A stretch of DNA of 36,900 bases from Clostridia bacterium (GCA_017432485.1 JAFRJB010000056.1:1-36900); one strand, 5' to 3'; positions 16,801 to 25,544 are shown, counted from the first letter of the stretch. Notes: a model not told the origin generated them from the letters alone. Made by a program: numbers and translations.

Positions 16801-18304
16801 CGACTTCTCCAATACAGACCTTTGGAACACATTTGAAGCAGAACTCATTCATGCACAAACAATGCTTAAGAATCCGTCTTCTGCAGGTACCACTGCAGCT
16901 GCTTTGACCACTGCGTTTGCAAACGAGAAAGAAGTGCTTGAGAATACTTACAAAGCACTTAAGGAATCTTCCACAGCAGATTATACCGGTTTACTGAAAG
17001 AAAGATTGGTAGAGTATGCTGATGGCGATCCCGAAAACAACATCAGACCCAAGTACACCAGATGGGACTATGCAACTGTCGGTTATGCAAGATACGACAG
17101 TAGTTTGTCCACTGTAAGAGATTACTATCAGAAGAAAGAATCTTCTTCTATCAAAGTAACCGAAGCACTTCGCTACAATGAAGAGATGGCTAAGCCTGCT
17201 ATCCTCTTTGCAGACTCCACTACCGAAGTTTCTAAGGGTAAGGCGCAAACCAACTTGCAGACCATTTACAATGAATACAACCCGAGACGCAGCAGTTACA
17301 CTGCCGATAAGTACACACCGGGCTCCATTGAACCTTTGATGGAAGCACTTGACCAAGCTAAGCAGGTACTTGATGGTACAGGTCTTGACGGTCAAAGCGC
17401 ACCGAAGATTTCCGACTATGCAGATGCAAGAAGCGACATCTTGGCAGCACTCAATAAACTGATTGACCAACCGCTCGATATTGCAGCTCTCAATGCCTTA
17501 GTAACCCAGGTCAAAGAGCAGTACAATGATAATATGTACTACACCGATGCGGCTTGGAATGTTTTCGAGAAGGCTCTTGCAACAGCTGACCAGTATATCA
17601 ATGATCCGTATTCGTTATTGGATGAAGATTATACTGCTGCAGATGTAGCGCGCGTCAATGCTCAAATCACGAACGAAGTGATTCCGCAAGTGAATGCTGC
17701 TGTGCAGACCTTGCAGGATAATCCGTACATCTCTTCACTTTCCGGTACAGCTACCGGCGCCGTAGCTTATGACTTCGGCAAGCAGATTGTTTGCGGACCT
17801 AAAGTGATTGATGCTTCCGAGTACATCATCGTTCCTTACGGCACCACCGTAGCGAATGTCAGCCAGTTCTTCGAGTTCTCCAAGAATACCAGTAAGTACA
17901 CGAAGGATGATGAAGGCAACTGGAACACCTATTGTTCTGTTGATGGTTCTCCGAGCTTTACCATTTACAATGCGGCAGGCAGAGCACAGTCTTCCGGCTT
18001 GACGAAAGTAAGAAGTGACTGGACCGTTACGGTTACGGCACCCGGTATTGAAAGCCATTACACCATCGTGGTAACCGCTAATGTCGGCAACAAGTCTATC
18101 AGTGCTTCCTTGTTTGCGCAAGCTCCTGCTCAGTTGGCAACCATTCTCCCGAATGTCATTGCAAACGTTGGCGTAGATGCGCTTAAACCCGCTGAAATCT
18201 TAGCTTGTGACCTCAACGGTGACGGTATGGTCGACAACACCGACCTGTCCCTGCTTAAGATGTGGCAGACCGGTAGATTCACACCTTACAATATCAACAT
18301 TTAG
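13826..18304 (+). CDS. Large secreted protein with FIVAR-like helices and one C-terminal dockerin-like repeat
   Basis: The 1492-residue product starts with a Sec signal peptide (KQCKK, hydrophobic core about 7-24, probable cut after TASA). The start at 13826 is chosen because GGAGG lies nine bases upstream and it begins the signal peptide; the frame is open further up. I do not recognise residues 30-700, a mostly helical region with recurring F/YFPG/E-type segments. About 700-970 look beta-rich. Three FIVAR-like helical modules follow (about 974-1045, 1156-1225, 1226-1297), then a beta-rich segment. The C-terminus has one dockerin/EF-hand-type calcium loop, DLNGDGMVDNTD (1462-1473); a full type I dockerin has two. 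There is no LPXTG or S-layer motif. Biased codons and a strong promoter suggest abundant expression. Catalytic function is not apparent; an adhesive or cell-surface scaffold role is inference. Confidence 0.85.
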   Translation: MKQCKKVLALVLALVMLLSAVGVGLTASATNVKNLYTGAALSGKMNKADSYELENEQYASIILDFADKALAEANIAPIVYPLTGGLRISINLKSINQLNTSIMGLDTLIDKVPGSLLGDVQKLYLKDFTTNTARDGRTCASDVRFINALVSFINNESNYSRIKKLVQKGVGSGDGQFDAGAINGMINDMAGDIVGDIVGFLKKTLFQDSNANFDTEVASLITELLNGLDLEMIKGYTFETSDTLYSTVDKLARVITRWAVSNVQADTWQIKENILAAMPSFEKDYPFVKLDNITSINWDWQDDGMGTKYVAGNASTYLVYHVNNCIGSIVETIIPEFKNFKGTYAEAGWKKDNSTSSLSTLNTNIAKAAQFADIKLNNGGSFTEQEIASMTNPTKSYAMVLANTIIKMFFPGIKVEKQDILQGNIAVLAVQALNEFMAYYIPDNVLTDLYTYNETGTVLNRSKYTESYCQSQYKKMCAQLLAKFVSGYFPEQSGKLEFSNKNDLDAVLKDIVKYFMNIVCKAGSLSEGALGTISNSDTVYTAVDRIILSLNSSGVYQEGASPSGARNVTGIIPEGFLPDSIKASGHTHCTSKDAIDHLFNCVNDLNFGDLFKILIPNASNSEMNTSLFPTLVSREFIRIINVIFPGTWTSKTDSLNALITNPNLGTMLANIMSKLNINYHVYPGLKLVSTLMGLSTAQTRGEAEIDLSYKFSDSLYTKISPEIASGSTASQPNIPANYNITVTNTSKGINGGYHSSTGSEVQYEPYKLQVVSIQCVNDSNVTVSGVGDTTIVKSDESMNFPISGKATNNKVLEFLVTYKMSNELGSYKGSIEQQSRLYAFFGNRAFTSARSNSVTVKIPSTIYGTPSMLNSAVGYYNTNDASASYSGSAEDSVFPTALKNAGFDFKAANTGTPESTLDAQFNPFSVSVPSGVEIGNYAGTYQLTYNLKTMDTSAEGSSYGSNTPINVNWVLFDDGGLEKLVNSIVGEALQSGDFSNTDLWNTFEAELIHAQTMLKNPSSAGTTAAALTTAFANEKEVLENTYKALKESSTADYTGLLKERLVEYADGDPENNIRPKYTRWDYATVGYARYDSSLSTVRDYYQKKESSSIKVTEALRYNEEMAKPAILFADSTTEVSKGKAQTNLQTIYNEYNPRRSSYTADKYTPGSIEPLMEALDQAKQVLDGTGLDGQSAPKISDYADARSDILAALNKLIDQPLDIAALNALVTQVKEQYNDNMYYTDAAWNVFEKALATADQYINDPYSLLDEDYTAADVARVNAQITNEVIPQVNAAVQTLQDNPYISSLSGTATGAVAYDFGKQIVCGPKVIDASEYIIVPYGTTVANVSQFFEFSKNTSKYTKDDEGNWNTYCSVDGSPSFTIYNAAGRAQSSGLTKVRSDWTVTVTAPGIESHYTIVVTANVGNKSISASLFAQAPAQLATILPNVIANVGVDALKPAEILACDLNGDGMVDNTDLSLLKMWQTGRFTPYNINI

Positions 18305-18352
18305 TTGATAACAAATCATTCGTAATCATTTAAAACCATAAAATAAGTTACT

Positions 18353-18382
18353 TGGCGGTGAGGCAACTCACCGCCATTTTTT
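18353..18382 (+). terminator. Intrinsic terminator of the secreted-protein gene
   Basis: A perfect 10-bp GC-rich stem (18353-18362 with 18367-18376), GCAA tetraloop and T6 tail lie 48 bases after the stop. Confidence 0.95.
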
Positions 18383-18471
18383 GTTCTTAATAAGAAAAAA
18401 GATAACAAGCGTAAAGCGACAGGAACCCGTAGCGGAACTCTTTATATATGAATCAATTGAAACTATTTGAT

Positions 18472-18500
18472 TTTCATATTAGGTGATGATAGAATATAAT
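18472..18500 (+). promoter_or_regulatory. Probable promoter for nagA
   Basis: A perfect TATAAT (18495-18500) lies 24 bases before the nagA ATG; TTTCAT (18472-18477) is at 17-base spacing, a poor -35. The 18383-18470 stretch shows nothing else recognisable. Confidence 0.5.
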
Positions 18501-18524
18501 AGTAATAAATATTAAGGAATAATA

Positions 18525-19667
18525 ATGAAACCTATGAATCAATTACTGATTAAGAATGCAAATTGTTATATCGATGGTGCGTTTGTCAAAAAAGATTTAT
18601 TTGTGATAGATGGCAAAATTGCCGATTTTAAAAAGGCGTGCTGCACCTTTATCGATTGTGAAGAAGTCGATTACAGCGGGCTCTGTGTGGTGCCCGGATT
18701 TATCGATATTCATACACATGGCGCAGCGGGCTGTGATGTGAATGCTGCCGGGTTGGAGGATTTTGAAACCATTTCCGCTTTTTTTGCAAAGAAGGGTGTA
18801 ACCTCTTACTTTGCTTCCATACTCACTGATAGCCCGGAAAACACGCGAAGTATTCTTGATACCATTGCGCGCTATAAAGCAACACCGCATAGCGGGGCGC
18901 AATTGCTTGGCGCTCATTTAGAAGGTCCTTTCTTATCGCATGCTAAGAAAGGAGCAATGCCGGCGGAATACTTGAAAGAAGCTGACTTAAAGCTTTTTGA
19001 AAGTTATGCCGAAAGCGGTGTGGTGAAGTATATAACCATAGCACCTGAAGCGAATGGTGCTTGCAACTTGATTGAAAGTATTGCTTCTCGCGTACCGGTC
19101 GCGATTGGGCACAGTGCTGCGACATATGAGCAATCGATAATGGCGATTGCAAGCGGTGCGCGGGTATCCACGCATACCTTTAATGCGATGGAAGGAATTG
19201 ATCGCGTTGAGCCGCATATTTTGGGGGCTGCGTTAGAGAGTGAGATTTACAATGAAATTATTGCTGACGACGCGCATGTGCACCCCGCCAATATCCGCTT
19301 GCTTTATCGCTTAAAAGGTAATCAAAAAATCATAGCAATTACCGACTCTATTGCAGCTGCCGGTATGCCTGACGGCACATATCGCTTAGGTGCCAATGAA
19401 GTGGATTTGCAAGGGCTTAACTGCTTTGTAAAGGGCACTAAGACACGCGCAGGCAGTGCGCTGACAATGGAAGCGGCACTCAAAAATCTAATGAAATTTT
19501 TAGATATTTCTTTAGAAGAAGCTTTACCGATGGTCAGCCAAAATGCGGCGGATTTATTCGGTTTCAATAAGGGGTATATCCGCATTGGTTACGATGCCGA
19601 TTTTACGGTACTCGATAAAGATTTTAATGTTGTGCATACGATAATTGACGGAGTTGTACAGTTTTAA
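18525..19667 (+). CDS. nagA: N-acetylglucosamine-6-phosphate deacetylase
   Basis: NagA removes acetate from GlcNAc-6-phosphate, giving glucosamine-6-phosphate for glycolysis or wall precursor recycling. The 380-residue amidohydrolase has HTH metal ligands (His63, His65) in PGFIDIHTHG, Glu133 in HLEGPF, His196 in GHSAAT, His217 in STHTFNAM, His251 in DDAHVHP and catalytic Asp274 in ITDSI, all as expected for an active family member. AAGGAA precedes the ATG. nagB and nagE are not adjacent; the gene stands alone between two terminators. The first residues (MKPMNQ) allow a second ATG four codons on, which would change little. Confidence 0.95.
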   Translation: MKPMNQLLIKNANCYIDGAFVKKDLFVIDGKIADFKKACCTFIDCEEVDYSGLCVVPGFIDIHTHGAAGCDVNAAGLEDFETISAFFAKKGVTSYFASILTDSPENTRSILDTIARYKATPHSGAQLLGAHLEGPFLSHAKKGAMPAEYLKEADLKLFESYAESGVVKYITIAPEANGACNLIESIASRVPVAIGHSAATYEQSIMAIASGARVSTHTFNAMEGIDRVEPHILGAALESEIYNEIIADDAHVHPANIRLLYRLKGNQKIIAITDSIAAAGMPDGTYRLGANEVDLQGLNCFVKGTKTRAGSALTMEAALKNLMKFLDISLEEALPMVSQNAADLFGFNKGYIRIGYDADFTVLDKDFNVVHTIIDGVVQF

Positions 19668-19681
19668 TCGTTTTAATGCAT

Positions 19682-19720
19682 AAAAAACTCTCGAAGATGT
19701 ATTTCTTCGAGAGTTTTTTT
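19682..19720 (+). terminator. Intrinsic terminator of nagA
   Basis: A long stem (19683-19697 with 19704-19718) containing actctcgaaga/tcttcgagagt is followed by T7. It begins 16 bases after the nagA stop. Confidence 0.93.
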
Positions 19721-19775
19721 AACATATTTTCTCCCTTTTCATAGAATACAATGATAAAGAATTGGGGGAATGGTT

Positions 19776-21611
19776 ATGTGCAGTATTGCAGGGGAAGTAT
19801 CGTTTTCTTATGATTTAAAGGACAGAATGGATATTTACCGCGCTATGGGCGAAAGCCTGCAGCGCCGCGGTCCGGATGACCGCGGGGTTTATTTGAAAAA
19901 AGATGTTTGCCTTATTCACAATCGCTTAGCGGTGATTGACCCGCAAAAAGGTAAACAGCCGATGAAAGTGTTTTATGAAAACAGTCACTACATCATTTGT
20001 TATAACGGCGAAATCTATAATACAGAAGAAGTGCGCAGGGAATTGGAGGAGGGCGGCTTTGCCTTTCACACAACATCCGATACGGAAGTGGTTTTAAAAG
20101 CCTATATCGGTTTCGGCGAAGCTTGTGTAGAAAAACTTAACGGGATTTTTGCCTTTGCGATTTGGAATGAAAATAAAAAAGAATTGTTTTTAGCGCGTGA
20201 CAGAATTGGTGTAAAACCGCTGTTTTACGGTTTAAATAAAGGAGGCATCGTTTTTGCAAGTGAAATCAAAGCCTTGCTTTGTCACCCGGATTTTGAGCCG
20301 ATTATTACAGAAAAAAGTATAGCCGAAATCATGCTTATCGGACCCGGCAGAACACAGAAAAACGGCATCTTTAAGAATATCTACGAATTGCCGCCGGCAA
20401 CTTGCGCGGTCTTTAATGAATACGGTCTTCGCAGTAAGAAATATTGGAGTTTGCAGGCAAAAGAGCACAAGGAAAGTTTGGAAGATACGATTGCTCATAC
20501 GCGCTTTTTGGTGACAGATGCTATTCGCAGGCAATTGGTTAGTGATGTGCCGTTGGGAACCTTTCTTTCCGGCGGTCTGGATTCGAGCCTTATTTCATCA
20601 GTTGCCAATCGGTACTTTGAAGAGCAGGGAAAAGTGCTGACGACTTTTTCTGTTGATTATCGCGATAATGATAAGCATTTTACGGCTTCAAAATTTCAAC
20701 CTAACAGTGATAATGCCTATATTGAGATTATGGCGCGTTTTTTAGGCGGTGATAATCGCAGAATTGTGCTTGATACGGAACAACTGACAGAAGCTTTATT
20801 TGCGGCTGTTAACGCCCGCGATTTGCCCGGTATGGCAGATATTGATGCATCAATGCTGTTATTGTGCGCTGCGGCAAAAGAAAATGCGACTGTGGTGCTC
20901 TCGGGTGAGTGCGCCGATGAAGTGTTCGGCGGCTACCCTTGGTACCGCGATAAAACTATTCGCGAGCGCTACGGCTTTCCCTGGGCGCAGTCAACTGCCT
21001 ATCGCGCATCATTTTTAATTGAGCCTTATCGCAGTTCTATGGATGCGGCAGAGTATGTGAATGCAAAATACGAAGCAACACTCAAAACAGTCAGCCGATT
21101 AGAAGGTGAAGATGCCACCAACGCACGCATGCGCGAAATGATGAAGCTCAATCTTGACTGGTTTATGCAAACACTCTTAGACCGTAAAGACCGTATGAGC
21201 ATGTATTCCGGTTTAGAAGTGCGCGTGCCGTTTTGTGATTATCGGCTTGTAGAATATCTCTACAATGTACCTTGGGAATATAAGGACTATAACGGTTATG
21301 AAAAAGGTTTGCTGCGCAAGGCGGTGGAAGGGTATTTACCCGAACAAGTTTTGTGGCGTAAAAAAAGCCCATATCCGAAAACGCATAATCCGAACTATTT
21401 AGCCGCTGTCAGCCGCAAGCTGCAGGCAATTCTTGATGAGGGCACATCGCCTATGTTTGCCTTTGTTGATAAAAAGGTTTTAGAAGATTTGTTACACAGC
21501 AATAATCCCGTACCGTGGTACGGGCAGTTGATGACAACGCCGCAAACGATTGCTTACTTCTTACAAATCGACTACTGGATGCGCACTTATAAAGTGAAGA
21601 TTGAAGGCTAA
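19776..21611 (+). CDS. asnB: Asparagine synthetase (glutamine-hydrolysing)
   Basis: AsnB makes asparagine from aspartate, glutamine and ATP. An in-frame ATG exists at 19770, but the start at 19776 is preferred: it places Cys at residue 2, the N-terminal nucleophile of class II glutaminases (CSIAGE), and the GGGGG at 19764-19768 is correctly spaced. The 611-residue protein has the amidotransferase half with RRGPDDRG (about 31-38), NGEIYN and DTEVVLKAY, then the synthetase half with the PP-loop SGGLDSS (about 265) and SGECADEVFGGYPW. Length is normal for the family. It is a single-gene unit with a strong terminator; TACAAT at 19747-19752 may be its -10 but no good -35 was found. Confidence 0.95.
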   Translation: MCSIAGEVSFSYDLKDRMDIYRAMGESLQRRGPDDRGVYLKKDVCLIHNRLAVIDPQKGKQPMKVFYENSHYIICYNGEIYNTEEVRRELEEGGFAFHTTSDTEVVLKAYIGFGEACVEKLNGIFAFAIWNENKKELFLARDRIGVKPLFYGLNKGGIVFASEIKALLCHPDFEPIITEKSIAEIMLIGPGRTQKNGIFKNIYELPPATCAVFNEYGLRSKKYWSLQAKEHKESLEDTIAHTRFLVTDAIRRQLVSDVPLGTFLSGGLDSSLISSVANRYFEEQGKVLTTFSVDYRDNDKHFTASKFQPNSDNAYIEIMARFLGGDNRRIVLDTEQLTEALFAAVNARDLPGMADIDASMLLLCAAAKENATVVLSGECADEVFGGYPWYRDKTIRERYGFPWAQSTAYRASFLIEPYRSSMDAAEYVNAKYEATLKTVSRLEGEDATNARMREMMKLNLDWFMQTLLDRKDRMSMYSGLEVRVPFCDYRLVEYLYNVPWEYKDYNGYEKGLLRKAVEGYLPEQVLWRKKSPYPKTHNPNYLAAVSRKLQAILDEGTSPMFAFVDKKVLEDLLHSNNPVPWYGQLMTTPQTIAYFLQIDYWMRTYKVKIEG

Positions 21612-21650
21612 AAAATAAGCTGTTAGGGGCACCCTAACAGCTTATTTTTT
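21611..21650. terminator. Bidirectional terminator between asnB and the DUF4364 gene
   Basis: A 15-bp perfect stem (21614-21628 with 21632-21646) with loop GCA is flanked by A and T runs, serving both convergent genes. Confidence 0.93.
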
Positions 21651-22200
21651 ATTCATTATTGAGAATTGTATTAATCAGTGTTTTGTACACGGCAGCAGGG
21701 TTTTCTAAAAACTTCTGCTGCAGCATTTTTGCCTGCATTTCATCCGCCACCAAAATACGAAACTGCAGCGCCGGTTCTTCATCGTCTTTGAGTTCACAGT
21801 TAACAAAAATACCGTTTTTATTTTTCTCAATTTCCGCTTTATTGGCTTTGATGCGTTTGGAAAGCGTGGCGATTTTTAACCCCTCGCGCACCGCTTTTTC
21901 TCTCACAGAAAAGGGAAGTGTGCTTTCCAACTGTTCGGCGGCTTCTTTGCCGCTTTGCGTCAGTGCAAGATTGCCTTCGGCATCCTCCGTGATATTGCCG
22001 TTTTCCACCAACTGCATCACGGCTGCTCTTAAATCAAAATACTCTGCTATATCGTTTTCAAAAAGCATTTCAATCATTTGCTCTTTATCTAACGGCTCGT
22101 CGAGCGACAGAAGCAAGTAGCAGATAAGTATTTTAATATCCATTATATTTGTTAACATCCCGGGCACAAAGGGATTTTCGTTGTTCTTTTTTTCTCTCAT
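21649..22200 (-). CDS. DUF4364 family protein, probable winged-helix regulator
   Basis: The 183-residue protein matches the DUF4364 pattern: an N-terminal MLTNIMDIKILICYLLLSL-type helix, then a winged-helix-like stretch (EPLDKEQMIEMLFEN, YFDLRAAVMQLVENGNI, LTQSGKEAAEQLE) and a SLPFSVREKAV segment, followed by a C-terminal alpha/beta part. The family is found mainly in Clostridia and its function is not established; the fold suggests DNA binding, which is inference. AAAGGA precedes the ATG. The gene is divergent from T-box-alaS with its own TTGGCA-N17-TATAAT promoter, and the two -35 boxes are only seven bases apart. Confidence 0.8.
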   Translation of the reverse strand: MREKKNNENPFVPGMLTNIMDIKILICYLLLSLDEPLDKEQMIEMLFENDIAEYFDLRAAVMQLVENGNITEDAEGNLALTQSGKEAAEQLESTLPFSVREKAVREGLKIATLSKRIKANKAEIEKNKNGIFVNCELKDDEEPALQFRILVADEMQAKMLQQKFLENPAAVYKTLINTILNNE

Positions 22201-22238
22201 GGAGTAGTCCTTTCATTTATAGACTCGTATTTTTTTGT

Positions 22239-22267
22239 ATTATACACTATTTTTGTGGTTTTGCCAA
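22239..22267 (-). promoter_or_regulatory. Sigma-A-type promoter for the DUF4364 gene
   Basis: On the minus strand TTGGCA (22267-22262) and TATAAT (22244-22239) are 17 bases apart, about 39 bases before the start codon. Confidence 0.8.
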
Positions 22268-22274
22268 GATATCA

Positions 22275-22303
22275 TTGACTTTTTATATAAAAATTAATAT
22301 AAT
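22275..22303 (+). promoter_or_regulatory. Sigma-A-type promoter for the T-box-alaS transcript
   Basis: TTGACT (22275-22280) and TATAAT (22298-22303) are 17 bases apart. The transcript would begin near 22310, giving a leader of about 255 bases that contains the T-box. Confidence 0.85.
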
Positions 22304-22309
22304 ATTATT

Positions 22310-22545
22310 CGTATGAAATAAGCGTATTGGCGTTGAAAAGGATTAGTTTCATTTATTTTTTTCAGAGAGAGAACGGCAGCTGTGAGTTCTTAAAAGTGAT
22401 GATACTTGCTCCCTTTGAGCCTTCTGCCGAAAGGCAGGCGTCGGTTCTGCGTTAAAGAGCAATAGAGAGGTGCTTCGGCACAATGCGGGTGGTACCGCGG
22501 TTTTTCCGTCCCGCTTTGTGTGGAAGTCTATTTTTTTGTATATTA
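22310..22545 (+). ncRNA. T-box leader (tRNA-Ala-sensing riboswitch)
   Basis: The leader carries the conserved T-box sequence aatgcgggtggtaccgcgg (22482-22500) followed by ttttccgtcccgc, where GCGGG (22485-22489) can pair with CCCGC as the terminator helix or the T-box can form the antiterminator with uncharged tRNA. Upstream are a purine-rich AGAGAGAAC (22365-22373), as in Stem I, and a hairpin ctgccgaaaggcag (22424-22437). The specifier codon is probably GCU at 22408-22410 in acttgctccc, read by tRNA-Ala; this assignment is tentative without folding. Expected behaviour: uncharged tRNA-Ala promotes read-through into alaS. Confidence 0.88.
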
Positions 22546-22565
22546 TTTTTTGAGGTGATAGAACA

Positions 22566-25193
22566 ATGGAATGGATGGGTTTAAACGACATTCGCGAAAA
22601 GTATTTGGCATTTTTTGAAAGCAAGGGGCATTTGCGCCTGCCTTCCTTTTCTTTAATGCCGCAGGGCGATAACAGCCTTTTATTAATCAACTCCGGTATG
22701 GCGCCGATGAAAAAGTACTTTACCGGTGAAGTAACACCGCCGAGAAAGCGCGTAACCACTTGCCAAAAGTGCATTCGCACGCCCGATATTGAGCGTGTGG
22801 GTAAAACAGCGCGCCACGGCACTTTCTTTGAAATGCTCGGCAACTTCTCTTTTGGCGATTACTTTAAACCGGAAGCGACCAAGTGGGCGTGGGAATTCTG
22901 TACCGAAGTGATGCAAATGCCGGTTGACAAGCTTTGGGTTACCATCTATTTAGATGATGATGAAGCTTTTAAAATTTGGACTGAGCAGGTGGGTGTGCCG
23001 GCTGAGCGCATTGTGCGCTTAGGCAAAGAAGACAATTTCTGGGAGCACGGCACCGGCCCCTGCGGTCCTTGTTCCGAGATATATTTTGATCGCGGCGAAA
23101 AATACGGTTGCGGTAAAGAAACCTGCGGTGTAGGCTGCGATTGTGACCGCTATACTGAGTTTTGGAACTTGGTATTTACCCAATTTGATTCCGACGGAAA
23201 CGGCAATTACACGCCGCTTGAGCACCCGAATATCGATACCGGTATGGGCTTGGAGAGATTGGCGTGCATTATGCAGGGTGTTGACAACCTCTTTGAGGTA
23301 GACACCGTACAAAACATTATGAAAAAAATAAGTGATATCGCCGGTGTTAAATATCACGATGATGAGAAGCAGGATGTTTCTCTGCGTGTCATTACCGACC
23401 ATATTCGCTCGGCAACCTTTATGATTAGCGATGGTGTGATGCCCTCGAATGAAGGCAGAGGCTATGTGCTGCGCCGCTTAATTCGCCGCGCTTGTCGCCA
23501 CGGCAGGCTCTTAAATGTAAATGACCCCTTCTTATATGAAGTGGTCGATACCGTTATTGCCGAAAATAGCGGTGCATACCCCGAGCTTGCCGATAAAGCT
23601 GAGATTATTAAAAAAGTTATTCTCGCCGAAGAAGAGTCTTTCGGTAAAACGATTGATGCCGGTTTACAGCGCTTAAATGAGGCAATTAAAAACCTTGACG
23701 GAAACGTGCTCAGCGGTAAAGACGCCTTTAAACTCAATGATACTTACGGCTTCCCGCTTGATTTGACCAAAGATATTTTGGAAGAGTATGGCATTGAAGT
23801 GGATGAAGATGAGTTTAATACACTGCTGGAAAACCAAAAGCAAATGGCAAGAGCAGCGCGCAAAGATGCCGGTGCTGATGCCTGGAAGGGTTCCAACATT
23901 AAGATTGATGTAGAACCGACAAAATTCCTCGGCTATACTGATTTTAACTGTACGGCAAAAGTGTTGGCAATTGTCAACAGCGAGGGTGAATTGGTTGAAG
24001 CACTCGGTACGAGTGAAGAAGGTGCAATCATTCTTGACCAAACAACAATGTATGCGCTTTCCGGCGGTCAAGTCGGTGATACCGGTACGATAAAAGCAGG
24101 CAACAGCGTATTCTATGTAGGCGATACGACAAAAGATGAGAATCAAATCTATTTCCACGCAGGTTCTGTTCACGAAGGTATTATCAGTGTGGGAATGGAA
24201 GTGAATGTGCAAGTTACGGAGTATCGCAGAAGAAATATTATGCGCAACCATACTGCCGCTCACTTGTTGCAAGCGGCACTCAGAGAGGTGCTCGGTACGC
24301 ATGTCGAGCAGGCAGGTCAGATGGTCAATGATATCGAAGTGCGCTTTGACTTTACGCACTTCGAAGCGATGACGGAAGCGGAAATCACCAAGACCGAAGT
24401 GATGGTCAATGAGTTCATTATGTCCGCAACGCCCGTTACCATGCAGGAAATGCCGATTGAAGAAGCGAAAAAAATGGGTGCGATGATGCTTTTCGGTGAA
24501 AAATACGGCGATATTGTCCGCGTTGTCAAAGCCGGAGATTTTTCCACGGAATTCTGCGGCGGTACCCATGTATCCAACAGCGGCGAATTAGGTTTGTTTA
24601 AAATCCTCAGTGAGGCTTCCGTTGCTTCCGGTGTCAGAAGAATTACGGCGGTCACCGGTGCAAACCTCTATACGATGCTCAAGACAATGGAAATCACGAC
24701 AAAACATGTTGCGCAAGTTTTAAAAGCCAATGAGAGTGAAGTTATCGGCAAATTAGAGAGTGTTATCAACGATTATAAAGCCGCTGAGAAGAAGATTTCC
24801 GCTTTAAATGCTGAGATTACCCGCTTAAAGAGTGCCGATATGTTTAAAGAACCGGTGAAGATCGGTGAAATCGATGTCTATATGGCTTCTCTGGAAGGCG
24901 TAACACCGGATGCTCTGCGCTCCATGGGTGATGATTTGAAAGCGAAAGGTGATAATGTTGTCGCTGTGCTTGCCACAGTGAATGGCGATAAAGCGAACTT
25001 TGCGACTGTTTGCGGTAAAACCGCTATTTCAAAAGGCATTAAAGCCGGTAACTTAGTCAAAGAAATTGCTACCCTTGCCGGAGGCGGCGGTGGCGGCAGA
25101 CCGGACAGTGCGATGGCCGGTGCCAAGAATGTAAACGCCGTGCCCGAAGCCATGAGCAAGGTTGAAGAAATCATTAAATCAATGTTAGGATAG
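22566..25193 (+). CDS. alaS: Alanyl-tRNA synthetase
   Basis: AlaRS charges tRNA-Ala and clears mischarged Ser/Gly. The 875-residue protein has the class II catalytic core (start EWMGLNDIREKYLAFFESKGH, motif 2 region RKRVTTCQKCIRTPDIERVG, motif 3 GMGLERLACI), the tRNA recognition region, the editing domain with HxxxH (about 562 and 566 in RNHTAAHLL) and CxxxH (about 663 and 667 in CGGTHV), a short coiled coil (about 720-760) and the C-Ala domain with a glycine-rich AGGGGGGRPD. All expected zinc ligands of the editing site are present. A TGAGGTGAT Shine-Dalgarno precedes the ATG. Expression is controlled by the T-box leader. A HIT gene follows after nine bases. Confidence 0.97.
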   Translation: MEWMGLNDIREKYLAFFESKGHLRLPSFSLMPQGDNSLLLINSGMAPMKKYFTGEVTPPRKRVTTCQKCIRTPDIERVGKTARHGTFFEMLGNFSFGDYFKPEATKWAWEFCTEVMQMPVDKLWVTIYLDDDEAFKIWTEQVGVPAERIVRLGKEDNFWEHGTGPCGPCSEIYFDRGEKYGCGKETCGVGCDCDRYTEFWNLVFTQFDSDGNGNYTPLEHPNIDTGMGLERLACIMQGVDNLFEVDTVQNIMKKISDIAGVKYHDDEKQDVSLRVITDHIRSATFMISDGVMPSNEGRGYVLRRLIRRACRHGRLLNVNDPFLYEVVDTVIAENSGAYPELADKAEIIKKVILAEEESFGKTIDAGLQRLNEAIKNLDGNVLSGKDAFKLNDTYGFPLDLTKDILEEYGIEVDEDEFNTLLENQKQMARAARKDAGADAWKGSNIKIDVEPTKFLGYTDFNCTAKVLAIVNSEGELVEALGTSEEGAIILDQTTMYALSGGQVGDTGTIKAGNSVFYVGDTTKDENQIYFHAGSVHEGIISVGMEVNVQVTEYRRRNIMRNHTAAHLLQAALREVLGTHVEQAGQMVNDIEVRFDFTHFEAMTEAEITKTEVMVNEFIMSATPVTMQEMPIEEAKKMGAMMLFGEKYGDIVRVVKAGDFSTEFCGGTHVSNSGELGLFKILSEASVASGVRRITAVTGANLYTMLKTMEITTKHVAQVLKANESEVIGKLESVINDYKAAEKKISALNAEITRLKSADMFKEPVKIGEIDVYMASLEGVTPDALRSMGDDLKAKGDNVVAVLATVNGDKANFATVCGKTAISKGIKAGNLVKEIATLAGGGGGGRPDSAMAGAKNVNAVPEAMSKVEEIIKSMLG

Positions 25194-25202
25194 GTGAATA
25201 AA

Positions 25203-25544
25203 ATGAGTGATTGTATTTTTTGTAAACTTGCAAGCGGCGAAATCCCGACCAATAAAGTGTATGAAGATGAAAGCGTTCTCGCGTTTCATGATATGGACCC
25301 GCAAGCGCCGACACATATTTTAGTCATTCCCAAAGCGCACATAGCTTCGGCTTCCGAGATTAACGAAAGTAACAGCGCTGTGATTGCACATATTTTTGAG
25401 GTAATCGCCAAAATTGCCGCCGAAAATGGTTTTGAAAATGATTTTCGCGTGGTCAATAACTGCGGCGCCCGTGCCGGGCAAACCGTACACCACCTGCATT
25501 TTCACTTAATGAGCGGCAGAGAGTTTACTTGGCCGGCAGGTTAA
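25203..25544 (+). CDS. HIT family nucleotide-binding hydrolase
   Basis: The 113-residue protein is a complete HIT domain: CIFCKLASGEIP start with a CxxC pair, VYEDESVLAFHDM, APTHILVIPKAH, and the catalytic histidine triad VHHLHFHL near the C-terminus. HIT proteins of this HinT-like group hydrolyse purine nucleoside phosphoramidates and aminoacyl-AMP adducts. Adjacency to alaS is common in Clostridia and would fit clearing of aminoacyl-adenylate by-products, which is inference. The start at 25203 (ATG) is preferred over an in-frame GTG at 25194 because AGGTG is correctly spaced for it. It is co-transcribed with alaS. Confidence 0.92.
   Translation: MSDCIFCKLASGEIPTNKVYEDESVLAFHDMDPQAPTHILVIPKAHIASASEINESNSAVIAHIFEVIAKIAAENGFENDFRVVNNCGARAGQTVHHLHFHLMSGREFTWPAG

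Noticed and set aside
23673..24569. 298-codon minus-strand reading frame opposite alaS
   Set aside because: Antisense shadow of the conserved alaS editing region; composition rich in His, Phe and Cys is typical of reverse-frame translation.
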